NCBI GenBank assembly: GCA_029212615.1
Contig: JARGPJ010000014.1
Span: 1 to 64,000, forward strand
Direction: 5' to 3'
Length of the DNA stretch: 64,000 nucleotides
From: Verrucomicrobiales bacterium
Lineage (GTDB): Bacteria; Verrucomicrobiota; Verrucomicrobiia; Verrucomicrobiales; DEV007
Positions within the stretch are counted from its first letter, which is position 1, and the number at the start of each line of letters is the position of its first letter. Below are positions 1 to 8,845 of this stretch, piece after piece. The position numbers and the translations under genes were made by a program. The notes under the pieces are model-generated. The model was given only the letters and a program-made list of their open reading frames with translations, did not search any database and was not told the origin of the DNA.

Positions 1-718
1 CGTGGGCGAAGGCCAATCACGAGAACGTCAAGAGGCGCTCGGCTTGACGCTTACGTTGCTTCCACTCTTGAGGTGATCCTATTCGATCTTGCTTCCGCTA
101 TTGAGGGGAAGGACAGAAGCACAGGATGTTAAGAGCAGAGCGATGGCTGCGGGCTCAGTTCTATTCACGTTCAATCCGGGCGAGCGATATCCTTTGTGCT
201 CCCGGATGGGCTCATGCGATTACCTTTTTCACTGGCCCTCTATGGCGCGGGGACAACAGGCAGGCGATGCATTCACCCGAACGCGTCAGGACCTTATTGA
301 TGGGGAGGGCATGAGAATTACCACTTTTCCCGATCGAGGGCGCAAGGGCCCCGGATCCAGAAAGAAATATTACTACGGCAATGTGGCAGCGGAACTGAGT
401 CGGGCGTCATTCCGGGAATCCGGCCAGGTTGAATCAGGAACGGTTGAAGGAACGAATTCAAGCCGGCGGGGACATGGCTGAGCGTCTATACACGGTGGCA
501 TCAGATTCCCTTCGAACGAAAGAGGGGAGTGAGGTGGCGAGCACGGATACGCCGGGACGGGAAAGCCTCCGAATTAACCTGAAATTTCGAAACGGGCGAA
601 GGGCTTGATGCCTTCACCGCATCAGACCGCGCAAGGTGGTGAACGAAATGCCTACGGGTTGCCCGGGTGTCCGGGAACAGTCAAAGTGGTAGGCATTTCT
701 CAACGGATAGCGAGCCCC
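1..718. other. No convincing gene; structured, possibly non-coding stretch
   Basis: I see no supportable protein gene here. The two short plus-strand open frames (from 89 and 126) overlap each other, lack a ribosome binding site and resemble no family I know. The right half is rich in short complementary arms: GAAGG (597-601) with CCTTC (611-615), TTCACC (613-618) with GGTGAA (638-643), and a perfect 11-base inverted repeat (645-655 with 689-699). I looked for the signature sequences of tmRNA, RNase P RNA, tRNA and group II intron domain V and did not find them. It could be a structured RNA, a decayed mobile element or the edge of a larger element that starts before the window. Confidence 0.4.
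645..699. repeat. Perfect 11-base inverted repeat with nested CCGGG arms
   Basis: GAAATGCCTAC at 645-655 is matched exactly by GTAGGCATTTC at 689-699, leaving a 33-base loop. The loop itself contains a smaller CCCGG/CCGGG pairing around 663-675. No T-run follows on either strand, so it does not look like an ordinary intrinsic terminator. It lies 20 bases beyond the stop codon of the convergent gene that ends at 719. Confidence 0.55.
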
Positions 719-2260
719 CTACTCAACCGGGGTCTCTCCGTCTTCATCCTCATCCTTTTTCGCCCCGATACCGAGAAATTTAAGGACAAGGACGGTGACG
801 AGGAGAAGGACCGTGACAATCGGGATAATCAAGCCGAGTGAGAAGCCGCCTCCTTCATCAACCGTCACCGGTCTGGGGCGCTCCTTTTCCTCATCATCGG
901 TGGGCTTTTTCTTTGAAGGGGATTTTTCTTTCGGCTTTTCGTTTTTGCCGCTGTCAGATAGAGCTGAAAAAAGGTCCTGCGGATCTTTTTCCACGGTTCC
1001 TTCTGCTTCTTCGCCCTCGGGGGATTCCGTCTCATTTTCAGGGTCCGCTTCGCTTGATGAAGACTTTTTCTTGGCCGCTTTGCTCAGGTTTTCCGCTAGC
1101 GCCTGAGATTCAGCTGCTTCGGCTCTGGCCTTCTCTTTGGCAGTTTCCTCTGCGACCCTGTCATTTAATTTGGTATTCAATGCCGCGATGTAGCTTGAGC
1201 TTCCTTTTGAAGAAGATTTTTTGGATGAAGCTTTCCTTCCGGTAATAGCGGCCGCTTCAGTTAATTTCGTCCGGGCAAGCTCGTAGTTTCCCTTGGCGAT
1301 CAACTCGTCAACTTGAACCAGTTTCTCAGCTTGTAATTTCAGCTGCTCGACATCGTATTCTTTGATCCGGTTCAATTCAGATCCGGCGAGCTTCAGATAG
1401 CCTTCAATCGAGGGTTTTGATCTTGGATTGAGACGTACCCACTTAATGCCGGCCTTCTTGTCGGCAGCGATCCCCGCCTGGTAGTTGGCTTCTTCGCGTT
1501 GGAGCGCTGCTTCCACCTGAGCCGTAGCGACCTCATCCAACGCTGCCTTGTTGCGTTCGTACTCCGCATTCCGGTATTCAACGTCGCGTAACATTCCGGT
1601 TAGTTGTCTCCCTAGCGCAGGTACTGCGACGAGTGCTAACTCAACAGCTTTGGGGAAGGCAGGGGTTCCGTAATACTTTTCCTCGATTACCTCGAACTCG
1701 CGCATCGCGCTGATAATTCCGTTGTAGTTTCCGGATCTGGAAGCTGCTTCCATTTTCAGCATTTGAACGCGGGATTTCACCAGCGTTTCGAACTCGGCTT
1801 GTTCTTTTGGGGAAAGCCAGTCACCTTCAAGCTTAATGAAGCCGCGTTCCACCTTGTCGAGTTCTTCGTCCAGTTGTGTTTTGATTTCTGTGACTTTATC
1901 GGCGTGGACGCTGTCAGGATATAAACGGAGGAATGAATTCGGTCCCGTTTCTATCATGCTTTTGTAACTGCTGGCACCCGTGAGCGATCGGACGGGAAGC
2001 ATTTCGCTAATCTTTTTGAAGGCGACGCTGTCGGGTGCCTCTTTGGCAATCTTTGCGATATCACTTCGACTGATGATCTTGGTTTCCTTGATCGACGCGG
2101 AGACGGCTACTTCGATTTTGACAATATCGTCAGCTTCGTAGGTGATTCGGCCGGTTAACAGTTCACCGTTTTTCAGTTGAATTTCATCCCCTCGGAGAGA
2201 GGAGGTGAAGACAACAAGGAGAAGAGAAATGACAGGGAGGAAGGTAGATTTCTTTTGCAT
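719..2260 (-). CDS. Signal-peptide, membrane-anchored coiled-coil protein of unknown function
   Basis: 513 residues starting at an ATG. Residues 1-24 form a signal peptide. The mature start reads DEIQLKNGELLTGRI, a short beta-type motif I have often seen at the head of secreted PVC proteins. The middle (about 110-370) is helical and charged, consistent with coiled coils. Residues 370-460 are a low-complexity Lys/Ser/Glu/Pro linker, and 467-495 is a single hydrophobic segment followed by an acidic tail. The likely topology is a large periplasmic part held by a C-terminal anchor. It stands alone and diverges from the ParA operon; a possible promoter lies at 2310-2338. I cannot name a function. 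Confidence 0.8.
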   Translation of the reverse strand: MQKKSTFLPVISLLLVVFTSSLRGDEIQLKNGELLTGRITYEADDIVKIEVAVSASIKETKIISRSDIAKIAKEAPDSVAFKKISEMLPVRSLTGASSYKSMIETGPNSFLRLYPDSVHADKVTEIKTQLDEELDKVERGFIKLEGDWLSPKEQAEFETLVKSRVQMLKMEAASRSGNYNGIISAMREFEVIEEKYYGTPAFPKAVELALVAVPALGRQLTGMLRDVEYRNAEYERNKAALDEVATAQVEAALQREEANYQAGIAADKKAGIKWVRLNPRSKPSIEGYLKLAGSELNRIKEYDVEQLKLQAEKLVQVDELIAKGNYELARTKLTEAAAITGRKASSKKSSSKGSSSYIAALNTKLNDRVAEETAKEKARAEAAESQALAENLSKAAKKKSSSSEADPENETESPEGEEAEGTVEKDPQDLFSALSDSGKNEKPKEKSPSKKKPTDDEEKERPRPVTVDEGGGFSLGLIIPIVTVLLLVTVLVLKFLGIGAKKDEDEDGETPVE

Positions 2261-2309
2261 GGGAGGGTAATCTCAGATCAAAGTCTAAAATGTACTTGAT
2301 GGATTGGGG

Positions 2310-2338
2310 ATGATACGAAACCGGAAAGGCAAAGACAA
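2310..2338 (-). promoter_or_regulatory. Candidate sigma-70-type promoter for the 719-2260 gene
   Basis: Read on the minus strand, TTGTCT (2338-2333) is followed after 17 bases by TATCAT (2315-2310). These match the -35 and -10 consensus at four and five of six positions. Transcription would start near 2303, about 43 bases before the ATG at 2260. The 15-base sequence containing the -10 box recurs at 33690-33704 in front of the zinc-ribbon bactofilin gene. Confidence 0.4.
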
Positions 2339-2427
2339 TGTTTTTGCGATCTAAACGGAGTTGATTATCGAAATTAGTCGTTCAATCTAAACTTTTGGGG
2401 TATGTTTATAAAATTTAAGATAAGGTT

Positions 2428-3279
2428 TTGACAAGTGTTGTAATTAATAGCCAGAAGGGTGGCGTTGGGAAGACCACTATTGCAGTCAATCTGAGCTATT
2501 CTTTAGCCAAGCGCGGTTGGAAGGTTCTCGTCGTTGATGCTGATGTTCAGGGTGGGCTGGGTTTTTCTTTAACTGAGAAGGCGAAAGATGCTCCGGGCTT
2601 CTTTGATTTTTTGTCTTCTGAGGATCAACTCGATTTTGAGACTGTCCAATCGGCTATCATGGGGACTAAGCTTGATGGCCTCTCCCTCTTGACGAGAGGA
2701 AGTCGCGAGGCAACTGATCGTCTTATTGGTACCCGCGAATCGGCTCTCTACGAATTTAACCGTCTCCGAATGATGGACGGAATCCTGAGAAGCCTGCCCT
2801 ATGATCTGGTCCTCTTCGACACCGCGACAGGGTTGGGCCCCGCTTCACTCGACCTTTGTCGTTGTGCTGATTATATTCTGGTCCCTGAACGACCTGAGCA
2901 GTTGTGTCTACGCAGTCTTCCGCAGATCCTGCGCCTTGTGGCCACGGCGAGGTCAAATCATGCCGGTGAAGGGGAAGGGCCGCGACTGGCCGGTTTTGTG
3001 CTTTCGATCGCTGACTCTTCCGATCCAAGTAATCTGGCAGATCAGCAGGAATTTCGTGATCTTTTGCCAAGTGAAATGGTCTTTGAAACAGTGATCCCTG
3101 AGCACCCTGATTTTCGCGAGGCGAGCCGGGCCGCTATTCCTGTTGCCCTACTTCGCGAAAGACCTTCGCAATCCTCTTTGATCTTTGATCGCCTCGCTGC
3201 CGAGTTCGAGGAGAGAACTGACCTTTACGACGAAGCGGAGAACCCCGAACCCATTGATTATGAGCAGTTCGTGGATTGA
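2428..3279 (+). CDS. ParA/MinD-family ATPase
   Basis: 283 residues from a TTG start; no in-frame ATG lies near. The deviant Walker A motif KGGVGKTT is at residues 10-17, the A' motif VVDAD at 35-39, and a Walker B-like LVLFDTATG at 127-135. Family members form ATP-dependent dimers that position chromosomes, plasmids, chemoreceptors or surface machines on the nucleoid or membrane. No parB-like gene follows, so this is probably an orphan positioning ATPase and not the chromosomal ParA. It heads a four-gene operon; the next start codon lies inside its last 20 bases. The downstream acidic protein and membrane protein are its likely partners, by inference from gene order only. Confidence 0.9.
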   Translation: MTSVVINSQKGGVGKTTIAVNLSYSLAKRGWKVLVVDADVQGGLGFSLTEKAKDAPGFFDFLSSEDQLDFETVQSAIMGTKLDGLSLLTRGSREATDRLIGTRESALYEFNRLRMMDGILRSLPYDLVLFDTATGLGPASLDLCRCADYILVPERPEQLCLRSLPQILRLVATARSNHAGEGEGPRLAGFVLSIADSSDPSNLADQQEFRDLLPSEMVFETVIPEHPDFREASRAAIPVALLRERPSQSSLIFDRLAAEFEERTDLYDEAENPEPIDYEQFVD

Positions 3280-4477
3280 CCGGGAAGAGTTGGATAAACT
3301 GGTGGGCGCTTGTTCAAAGAGGAAGCCGGGAAAGAAGAGGAGGAATCGCAGGGAGAAGCCTGATTCTGCGGAGGATGAGGTATCTCCTCAAGCAGTCTCT
3401 GAAGAGGCTCCTGAAGCAGTGCCTTCAGTGTTTGAGGTGACGCCAGAAACGAAGGAAGTAGCTGAGGCGGAATTTGAGGTGGAATTTGAGGTGGAGTCTG
3501 AGGAGAATGTCAGAAAGGAGCCAGACATAGAGGACGAACCCGAGCCCGAATCAGAGGGCGAACCCGAACTGGAAGAGGAGCCCGGGGCAACTGTCACGCG
3601 CGATGGAGATGTCTTTCTGGAATCTATCCCCGGTCTGCTTATTTCATCGCCGCTTTTGGCGCATGGAGAGGGGATTGATCTCGATCAGATCGAAACAGAG
3701 AATGATTTGCCTACGGCTGAGCCGGAGGATTCCGGTGACGATAGAGAAGAGGCTGTTGGCCCTCCTCCGGTGATCGAAACAATCAAAAATCTTGTGATCG
3801 AAGAGCCTGCTGGCGAAGGGAGAAACGATAGTGATACCCGATTTCTTGGCGAATCCGTTGAGGTGATTCCTGATGAGGAGCCAGCTCTTCTCGAAACAGA
3901 AGCCAGAAGGGCCATTCAATCGCTAGCGGAAGCCCGCGAACAAGTTGATTCCAGTCAGCTCCTGAAATTAGCTCGTGAGAGCACAGGAGATTCTGAAGGT
4001 GATCATTTGGAGACATTTTTCATCGATGATTCAGAGGCGGAGGCTCAAGGCGGGAAAGAGGAAGAGACGGATGACTTTTTTGCTTCATTTCCAAGAGATC
4101 TTCCGGTTTCCCTGCATGAACGTCTAAAAATACTGATACGGCATTTGGAAGCGCATTTCTCCGCCGGGAATTCGATTGTGTTCGATCAAGACGGTTTCCC
4201 TCTCTTTCTCAGCGAAGAGTCCGGAGAAGGTATCGAAAAGTGGAATTTGAGCGCCTTGCGATCATGGCCGGGTATCAACGAGAGCGATCGAACCGCATAT
4301 GCGACTCAAGTTAAACCGGGCGTAGACGAGTCGTGGATGTGTCATGTAAGAGGGGCTTCTCCCGCTGCTCACTTGAGCGTTTGCTTTGAGAGGGCGGAAC
4401 CGGCAGAGGGAAAAGGGTTGCTCGATCTGTCACGGATGCTTGCAGAGACCGTTTATTCGTTCAAGACTAACGAATAA
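3260..4477 (+). CDS. Acidic protein with a possible roadblock-like C-terminal domain
   Basis: 405 residues from the ATG at 3260, which overlaps the ParA stop by 20 bases; the frame is open further upstream but only inside parA. A basic stretch (KRKPGKKRRNRRE, near residue 20) is followed by about 250 residues dominated by Glu, Asp and Pro, probably disordered. The last ~115 residues look folded: VFDQDGFPLF and later LLDLSRMLAE resemble the strand-turn-strand and final helix of roadblock/LC7 domains, which partner small GTPases and polarity ATPases. That resemblance is by eye and uncertain. Translational coupling suggests it works with the ParA ATPase. Confidence 0.75.
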   Translation: MSSSWIDREELDKLVGACSKRKPGKKRRNRREKPDSAEDEVSPQAVSEEAPEAVPSVFEVTPETKEVAEAEFEVEFEVESEENVRKEPDIEDEPEPESEGEPELEEEPGATVTRDGDVFLESIPGLLISSPLLAHGEGIDLDQIETENDLPTAEPEDSGDDREEAVGPPPVIETIKNLVIEEPAGEGRNDSDTRFLGESVEVIPDEEPALLETEARRAIQSLAEAREQVDSSQLLKLARESTGDSEGDHLETFFIDDSEAEAQGGKEEETDDFFASFPRDLPVSLHERLKILIRHLEAHFSAGNSIVFDQDGFPLFLSEESGEGIEKWNLSALRSWPGINESDRTAYATQVKPGVDESWMCHVRGASPAAHLSVCFERAEPAEGKGLLDLSRMLAETVYSFKTNE

Positions 4478-4491
4478 CTGTTGAGTCCATT

Positions 4492-4911
4492 TTGAGCATT
4501 TTTGACGAACTATCTGTCTCCTTCGAGAACCCCGCCACCGATGCGATGGGCTACGATGTTGTTGAGGGACAGCTTCTCTGCCGGTCTGATGAGCTGGTTC
4601 TCCAGTTTAAACAAAAGGACAGGGCCTTTCGGAAAAACCCGATCCAATCAGTAGCTTTCTCATACTCAGAAATCGAGGGGGTTGAGTTTCATGGCGGATG
4701 GTTTAAGCCAAAGCGTCTCGTTCTCAGGACAGATTCCCCTGAAAAGTTATCCGGGTTTCCGGGAGCGGGTGTTGGATCGGTTGAGCTCTTCGTCCAGCCT
4801 GAATCAGTTCCGGGGGCAAAGAAAGTTTTCGGGATTGTCGACTTTCGAAAATCAGAAAACAGGCTGGCAGCGTCGGAAGCTCGACTGAATGATCGCAGCG
4901 AAAAATCATGA
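4492..4911 (+). CDS. Small PH-like domain protein of unknown function
   Basis: 139 residues from a TTG start 14 bases after the upstream stop. The sequence alternates short beta-type stretches (GQLLCRSDELVLQFK, SVAFSYSEIEGVEFHGG, KRLVLRTDS) in the order seen in bacterial PH-like folds, with the phrase 'I.. v.f..gwfkpkrLvLr' typical of that fold. No membrane segment. Its last four bases (ATGA) overlap the start of the next gene, so the two are translationally coupled. The PH assignment is tentative. Confidence 0.65.
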   Translation: MSIFDELSVSFENPATDAMGYDVVEGQLLCRSDELVLQFKQKDRAFRKNPIQSVAFSYSEIEGVEFHGGWFKPKRLVLRTDSPEKLSGFPGAGVGSVELFVQPESVPGAKKVFGIVDFRKSENRLAASEARLNDRSEKS

Positions 4912-6350
4912 GTGAGGCATCATCCGTGGAAAGCGCTGCTCTCGCCTCTTCAATGAAGCGGAAGTCATGGGGGAAATGGTATCTATTCCTCGGATTTCTA
5001 ATGCTCTACACCTGGGCTTATACCTTTCTCGGGACAATCCTGATCATCGAGAAAAACTCCTCCCGGATCGGAAATCCTCAATCGACCCACATCGAATCAG
5101 TCTACCAGTCTTTTCCTGCGAAGGATGTTGACGGAGCGGGCGGAACAGTCATTTCCGGAAGGGCAAGTCAATGGCTTCCTCACTATACAGACGGTATTGT
5201 TCACCCGCTCTGGCCATGGATCATGGGTTCCTTTGCCAGTGAGCCACCCGATGAACTCTTTATGAGTGGCAAGTGGCTCAATATGTTCATGTCGTGTGCT
5301 TTAATGGTTCTGTTAGGTGTTGTTGCTGCGAGGGCTTTTTCTTTCACGGGGTCTGCTGCCATTATCTTAATGGGGGGGTTCGGAGTGATTCTCGAGCGAT
5401 CCGCCTTTTTCAGTCCCGATGCCCTTTACTATTTACTGGTCGTTTTGACCTGGCTTTGCGGATTAAGTCTTATTCGTCAGAACAGGCTATGGTTGTATGC
5501 CGTCTTCGGGGTGTTTCTGGGCCTGACTTTTTTAACTCGCCCGCCCATTTGGCCGCTTGTGACTTCGTTCGTTATTGTTTCCTTTCTACGGACAATTTTC
5601 GAAGCGGTAGGCCCGGAAGCCGGGAAGACGGATGAAACGAGCTGGGTGAATTCGAATCAGTTGGTTGGCTTTGCCATGCTTGTTACCGCTTTTTTAATTG
5701 TTGCCGGCCCCCGCCTCAGTTTCGCTAACGAGCGCTTCGGTAATCCTATGCATTCCTATCAGAATTATTTTGTGTGGATGGAGAACGGGGCTGAGGCGGC
5801 TCGTTTCCAACGGACATATCCTGATCGTGAATCACTTGAGTCTCTCACGGTTGTAACTCGACCGGGAGTGATCCGCTACCTTCGCGAGAATGGGGCAGGT
5901 TCGCTGCTGAAGCGGGCGAGCGAGGGCATAGCAAAGGAAGTGAAGGCCAGTGCCTTGGGTCGAAGTAGCTGGATTCTCTTTTACGGATTCTTCGTTTTCA
6001 TAGTGGTCGCGTTGATCCATCGATGGGTCATGGCCCGCCAACGGGATGAGGTGTGGAGAGTGAGAGGAGCGAGCGCACGGTGGATGCTCCTTTTCGTGGC
6101 CCTGATGTCGGGTCTCACGCTTTTCTATGCGGGCGTGGCGAATCCGGTGATTCAGGGGAACTCGATGACAACTGCGCTTTTTGTTCCGCTCCTGCTGACG
6201 TTTATTTGGATTGCTGAACGATATAGACGCCAGCTTCAGCGGTCACACTACGCGACTCTGGTGAACAGGGTTTATTTGGCGCTGATGATTGTTCCGATCC
6301 TCTGGATCATCGTTCGAATCATTGAGGCGGTCAAAGTTCCGGTCGCCTAG
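4908..6350 (+). CDS. Polytopic membrane protein, GT-C glycosyltransferase-like
   Basis: 480 residues with about ten hydrophobic helices, the first at residues 25-45. After the first helix comes a periplasmic loop containing HYTDGIVHPLWPW, then helices with FFSPDALYYLL and TRPPIWP. This layout (one helix, a long loop, then a helix bundle with a later soluble loop around 275-340) resembles the GT-C mannosyltransferase group that uses lipid-linked sugars. The acidic pair that GT-C enzymes usually carry in the first loop is not obvious, so the activity is unproven. Last gene of the ParA operon; it ends three bases from the convergent gene at 6353. Confidence 0.7.
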   Translation: MSEASSVESAALASSMKRKSWGKWYLFLGFLMLYTWAYTFLGTILIIEKNSSRIGNPQSTHIESVYQSFPAKDVDGAGGTVISGRASQWLPHYTDGIVHPLWPWIMGSFASEPPDELFMSGKWLNMFMSCALMVLLGVVAARAFSFTGSAAIILMGGFGVILERSAFFSPDALYYLLVVLTWLCGLSLIRQNRLWLYAVFGVFLGLTFLTRPPIWPLVTSFVIVSFLRTIFEAVGPEAGKTDETSWVNSNQLVGFAMLVTAFLIVAGPRLSFANERFGNPMHSYQNYFVWMENGAEAARFQRTYPDRESLESLTVVTRPGVIRYLRENGAGSLLKRASEGIAKEVKASALGRSSWILFYGFFVFIVVALIHRWVMARQRDEVWRVRGASARWMLLFVALMSGLTLFYAGVANPVIQGNSMTTALFVPLLLTFIWIAERYRRQLQRSHYATLVNRVYLALMIVPILWIIVRIIEAVKVPVA

Positions 6351-6352
6351 GT

Positions 6353-7060
6353 TCAGCTTCCTGCATCCTGCAGCTTTCTGACCAGAGTCTTAATTTCCTT
6401 CGCTGCCCAGGCGTCAGTGAAGCTAACTTCAGGATGATCACCGATCGTAAAAAAGTCGACCTTGCCTACCCCGAAAATCCCCGGGATTCCTTCACAGGTT
6501 ACGTTGACTGCCCGAATGTCCGTGATGCGAACCTCTTTTGAGCTGCGGGCAATCAAGCCGGTCACCAGTTCCACCCGGCGGTTGGTGATGAAATACTCAC
6601 GGGTATACCGGGTAAGGCTTAAGTAAGTGAGTGAAAGGACCGCAATGACCATTCCAGACAGGGGGTAAAGTGCGCCAGCGGGGTAGAGCCAAACGGCACC
6701 GACGATACCTCCAACGAGCCCGAGAAAGGGCAGCGGAAATGCGATGATGGAACGATGGCCGTGGTATAGCGCTACCCGTGATGAAGTTTGTTTCTCCTCC
6801 GGTTCCGGGTCATTGGGTCCGGGTTCATCCCCGGCGTCCTGAGTCGCCGATGGTAGGGGTGGCGAGGCCTTGTGATCGTCCCAATCCAGGATTTGTCGAA
6901 TCCGTTCCGTTTCTCCAGCGCCCTCGCGCAGGCAGACATCGTCGTAGCGAAGTTCTCCCCGCTCCAGCCCCTCGAAGATTTCATCAATTTCGAAGGGGCC
7001 CAGCGTTTCGTCGCCTTTGAGGATGAAGATCCTTTCGTTAACTGGGTAACCGGAAGCCAT
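6353..7060 (-). CDS. GYF-like and bacterial PH domain membrane protein
   Basis: 235 residues. Residues 10-60 match the GYF_2 pattern (IFILKGDETLGPFEIDEI, then LERGEL and a D..CLREG turn). A charged linker follows. Two hydrophobic segments lie at about 110-145, then a bPH_2-type domain with the usual TRYTREYFITNRRVEL start and the SSKEVRITDIRAV strand. Proteins of this layout sit in the inner membrane and their exact role is usually unknown. It lies 10 bases downstream of the YbjN-like gene and probably shares its transcript. Confidence 0.8.
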   Translation of the reverse strand: MASGYPVNERIFILKGDETLGPFEIDEIFEGLERGELRYDDVCLREGAGETERIRQILDWDDHKASPPLPSATQDAGDEPGPNDPEPEEKQTSSRVALYHGHRSIIAFPLPFLGLVGGIVGAVWLYPAGALYPLSGMVIAVLSLTYLSLTRYTREYFITNRRVELVTGLIARSSKEVRITDIRAVNVTCEGIPGIFGVGKVDFFTIGDHPEVSFTDAWAAKEIKTLVRKLQDAGS

Positions 7061-7070
7061 TCGATGTGTT

Positions 7071-7583
7071 TCAGGAGGAGGTCTCTTCAGATTCCACAGG
7101 CGGGAGGAGGTCTTCTCTGTTCATCATGTTTCTAACGTCCAGAGCTGCGAGAGCAGGGCCTTCGCTTTGGTGTATCAAGCTGATCAATGGAGCAATTCGA
7201 TCCATTTCGCCGACCGTGTTGTGGATCAGGCCCTGAATAATGGAAATATCACCCGAGGCATCGGGGAAGATGTTGCTCAGGCGAAACATGAGGCGACCGG
7301 AGTCCCAGTCCATTTCGAAATTGCCTACTGTCAGGGTTTGATTGACCCGCATCGCCAACTCAGCGAGCCGTTCCCGCTTTGCCGGGTCAGTCGTCTCCTG
7401 TAGAGACTCTGAGACCACGGACGCCGTTGAAAGTTTTTCGAAAGCCTGAACATGAAGATCGACTCTAGTGTGATGGGCTTCAAATCCGGCTCTGATCACT
7501 TCTCTGTCAGCCACTTCGGCATAAGACCAGCCGGCTGAGTCGAAGGCGTTTTTAATGGATGAATACAAGGGGGAGGTCGACAT
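7071..7583 (-). CDS. YbjN-domain protein
   Basis: 170 residues if started at the ATG at 7583. The frame extends to a TTG at 7655, but the added 24 residues lack the family's pattern and the domain begins with SSIKNAFDSAGWSYAEV just after the ATG. The GNFEMDWDSGRLMFRLSNIF strand pair and the helix with MDRIAPLISLIHQSEGPALA fit YbjN-like proteins, which resemble type III secretion chaperones in fold and have no agreed enzymatic role. No signal peptide. Likely co-transcribed with the GYF/PH membrane protein that follows. Confidence 0.75.
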   Translation of the reverse strand: MSTSPLYSSIKNAFDSAGWSYAEVADREVIRAGFEAHHTRVDLHVQAFEKLSTASVVSESLQETTDPAKRERLAELAMRVNQTLTVGNFEMDWDSGRLMFRLSNIFPDASGDISIIQGLIHNTVGEMDRIAPLISLIHQSEGPALAALDVRNMMNREDLLPPVESEETSS

Positions 7584-7775
7584 CTTTGAGGAAGGTTGCC
7601 AGGGCAGGTAAGGCTCACCTGGAATGTAAAAAGAACTGTTCCCTGTTGCGCTCAATGCTCAATGAGAGAGTGCGCTATCGGGGGGGGAAGTTGTGAGCAA
7701 TATACCCGTTTCCTGCAAAATCTCAGGGGGGAAGCTCGTTGAAATACGATTGAGCGAGCTTGATTCAATTTGCCG

Positions 7776-7799
7776 GAAAAAAGGGCCGGCTGGAGCCCT
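7776..7799 (-). terminator. Intrinsic terminator of the 7830-8747 gene
   Basis: On the minus strand a short hairpin (AGGGC at 7799-7795 with GCCCT at 7786-7782) is followed directly by six T residues (7782-7777). It lies about 30 bases beyond the stop codon at 7830. The stem is only five pairs, so efficiency may be modest. Confidence 0.5.
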
Positions 7800-7829
7800 C
7801 TCATCGTGAAGAGTGTCCTCCGTCGAAAC

Positions 7830-8747
7830 TCAGGATTTAGGCGTGAGGACGATTTTCTGGATATCCATCACCGCTTTTGCGGCTTTCGTTTGAGGAACGA
7901 TCGCCAGCCTGTTTTTGCCGGTGGCATCCAGGTTTACCTCACCGAGGTTCAGTTCTTTCCATGACTGAAATCCGCCTGTGTCTTCAACCGTAAATTCGTA
8001 GGTTTTGTCATTTACGTATACGGCTACTTCGCTGCCTCCGCTGCCGTCTCCACATCCATAGAAAACACTGATCTGAAACTCTCCCGTCGAAGTTACATCG
8101 AAGAGCCATTCGGCCCAGTCTTCGACGTTGGTCCAGAAGCCAAGGCAGTTTTTCTCCTCTTTTGGTTCGTACCTCATGTTATCCGAGTAAGTCGTTGCTG
8201 TCGCGGCGTCGAGAATGATCGTGCCATCGATGGACTGACCGTGCGGTTCGTTCTCGGGGGCGGGGGAAAAGTGCAGGCCTTTCACCTGAAAGGCGGGAAT
8301 ATTCGACTGATCCCCGGTTAGCATCGTGATGTTGTATTTTCCCGGTTTAGAAATGTAAGCCTTTCCGAGAACCATGGGGTCCTTTTCCATCAGGGCATTC
8401 GTTCGCGGCGCATACCCTTTCAGCACCGAGTCACCGATTTTAACCTGTACTCCCAGTTTGGGGCGGGCGGACTGGTAGAGCAGCCCAACATAGTAGTTTC
8501 CCCAGCGATTGATCTCGGTGTTCCAATACCAGTTGGCGAAATGACTGCCCGGTTGATACTCCCCTTCATCCGCGCCGAGGGTGAAAGATCCACGGGTGCG
8601 ATCTAGTTCAACCGGGTAATCGGCAGAAGTCGTTACTTCATCTAAACCTCCGAACGGATCGGGCGGCAGATTGCTTGTCCCGGCCTCTTCAGCTAGCAGA
8701 ACGGCGTGCGTGAGGATGAAGGGAATCAGTGCAGTAAGGGGCTTCAT
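7830..8747 (-). CDS. Secreted two-domain carbohydrate-binding-like protein
   Basis: 305 residues from the ATG at 8747; an upstream extension to 8783 is open but would put charged residues before the signal peptide (MKPLTALIPFILTHAVLLAEE). Residues about 45-165 look like a DUF5077-type beta domain (HFANWYWNTEINRWGNYYVGL...). Residues about 180-305 resemble the beta-sandwich found at the C-terminus of alpha-L-fucosidases (WTNVEDWAEWLFDV, then a GGSEVAVYV strand and a final NRLAIVP strand). No catalytic residues are apparent, so binding is more likely than hydrolysis. It diverges from the sulfatase gene, and both are exported, so a shared role in polysaccharide use is plausible. Confidence 0.75.
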   Translation of the reverse strand: MKPLTALIPFILTHAVLLAEEAGTSNLPPDPFGGLDEVTTSADYPVELDRTRGSFTLGADEGEYQPGSHFANWYWNTEINRWGNYYVGLLYQSARPKLGVQVKIGDSVLKGYAPRTNALMEKDPMVLGKAYISKPGKYNITMLTGDQSNIPAFQVKGLHFSPAPENEPHGQSIDGTIILDAATATTYSDNMRYEPKEEKNCLGFWTNVEDWAEWLFDVTSTGEFQISVFYGCGDGSGGSEVAVYVNDKTYEFTVEDTGGFQSWKELNLGEVNLDATGKNRLAIVPQTKAAKAVMDIQKIVLTPKS

Positions 8748-8845
8748 GGGGCGAAGCATAGCGAAATCAATGAAACGTCGCAACCGCGTAAACGCCCCTC
8801 GTTGGCGCGATCAGGTTTTGCCGGAAGGGCGGGACCTACCTTAGG

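Noticed and set aside
89..481. Open frame of 130 codons on the plus strand
   Set aside because: No ribosome site, overlapped by another frame, composition atypical of the neighbours and no recognisable domain. Treated as non-coding.
605..841. 78-codon plus-strand frame
   Set aside because: Its second half is the antisense of the C-terminal end of the 719-2260 gene and its start lies in the hairpin-rich stretch.
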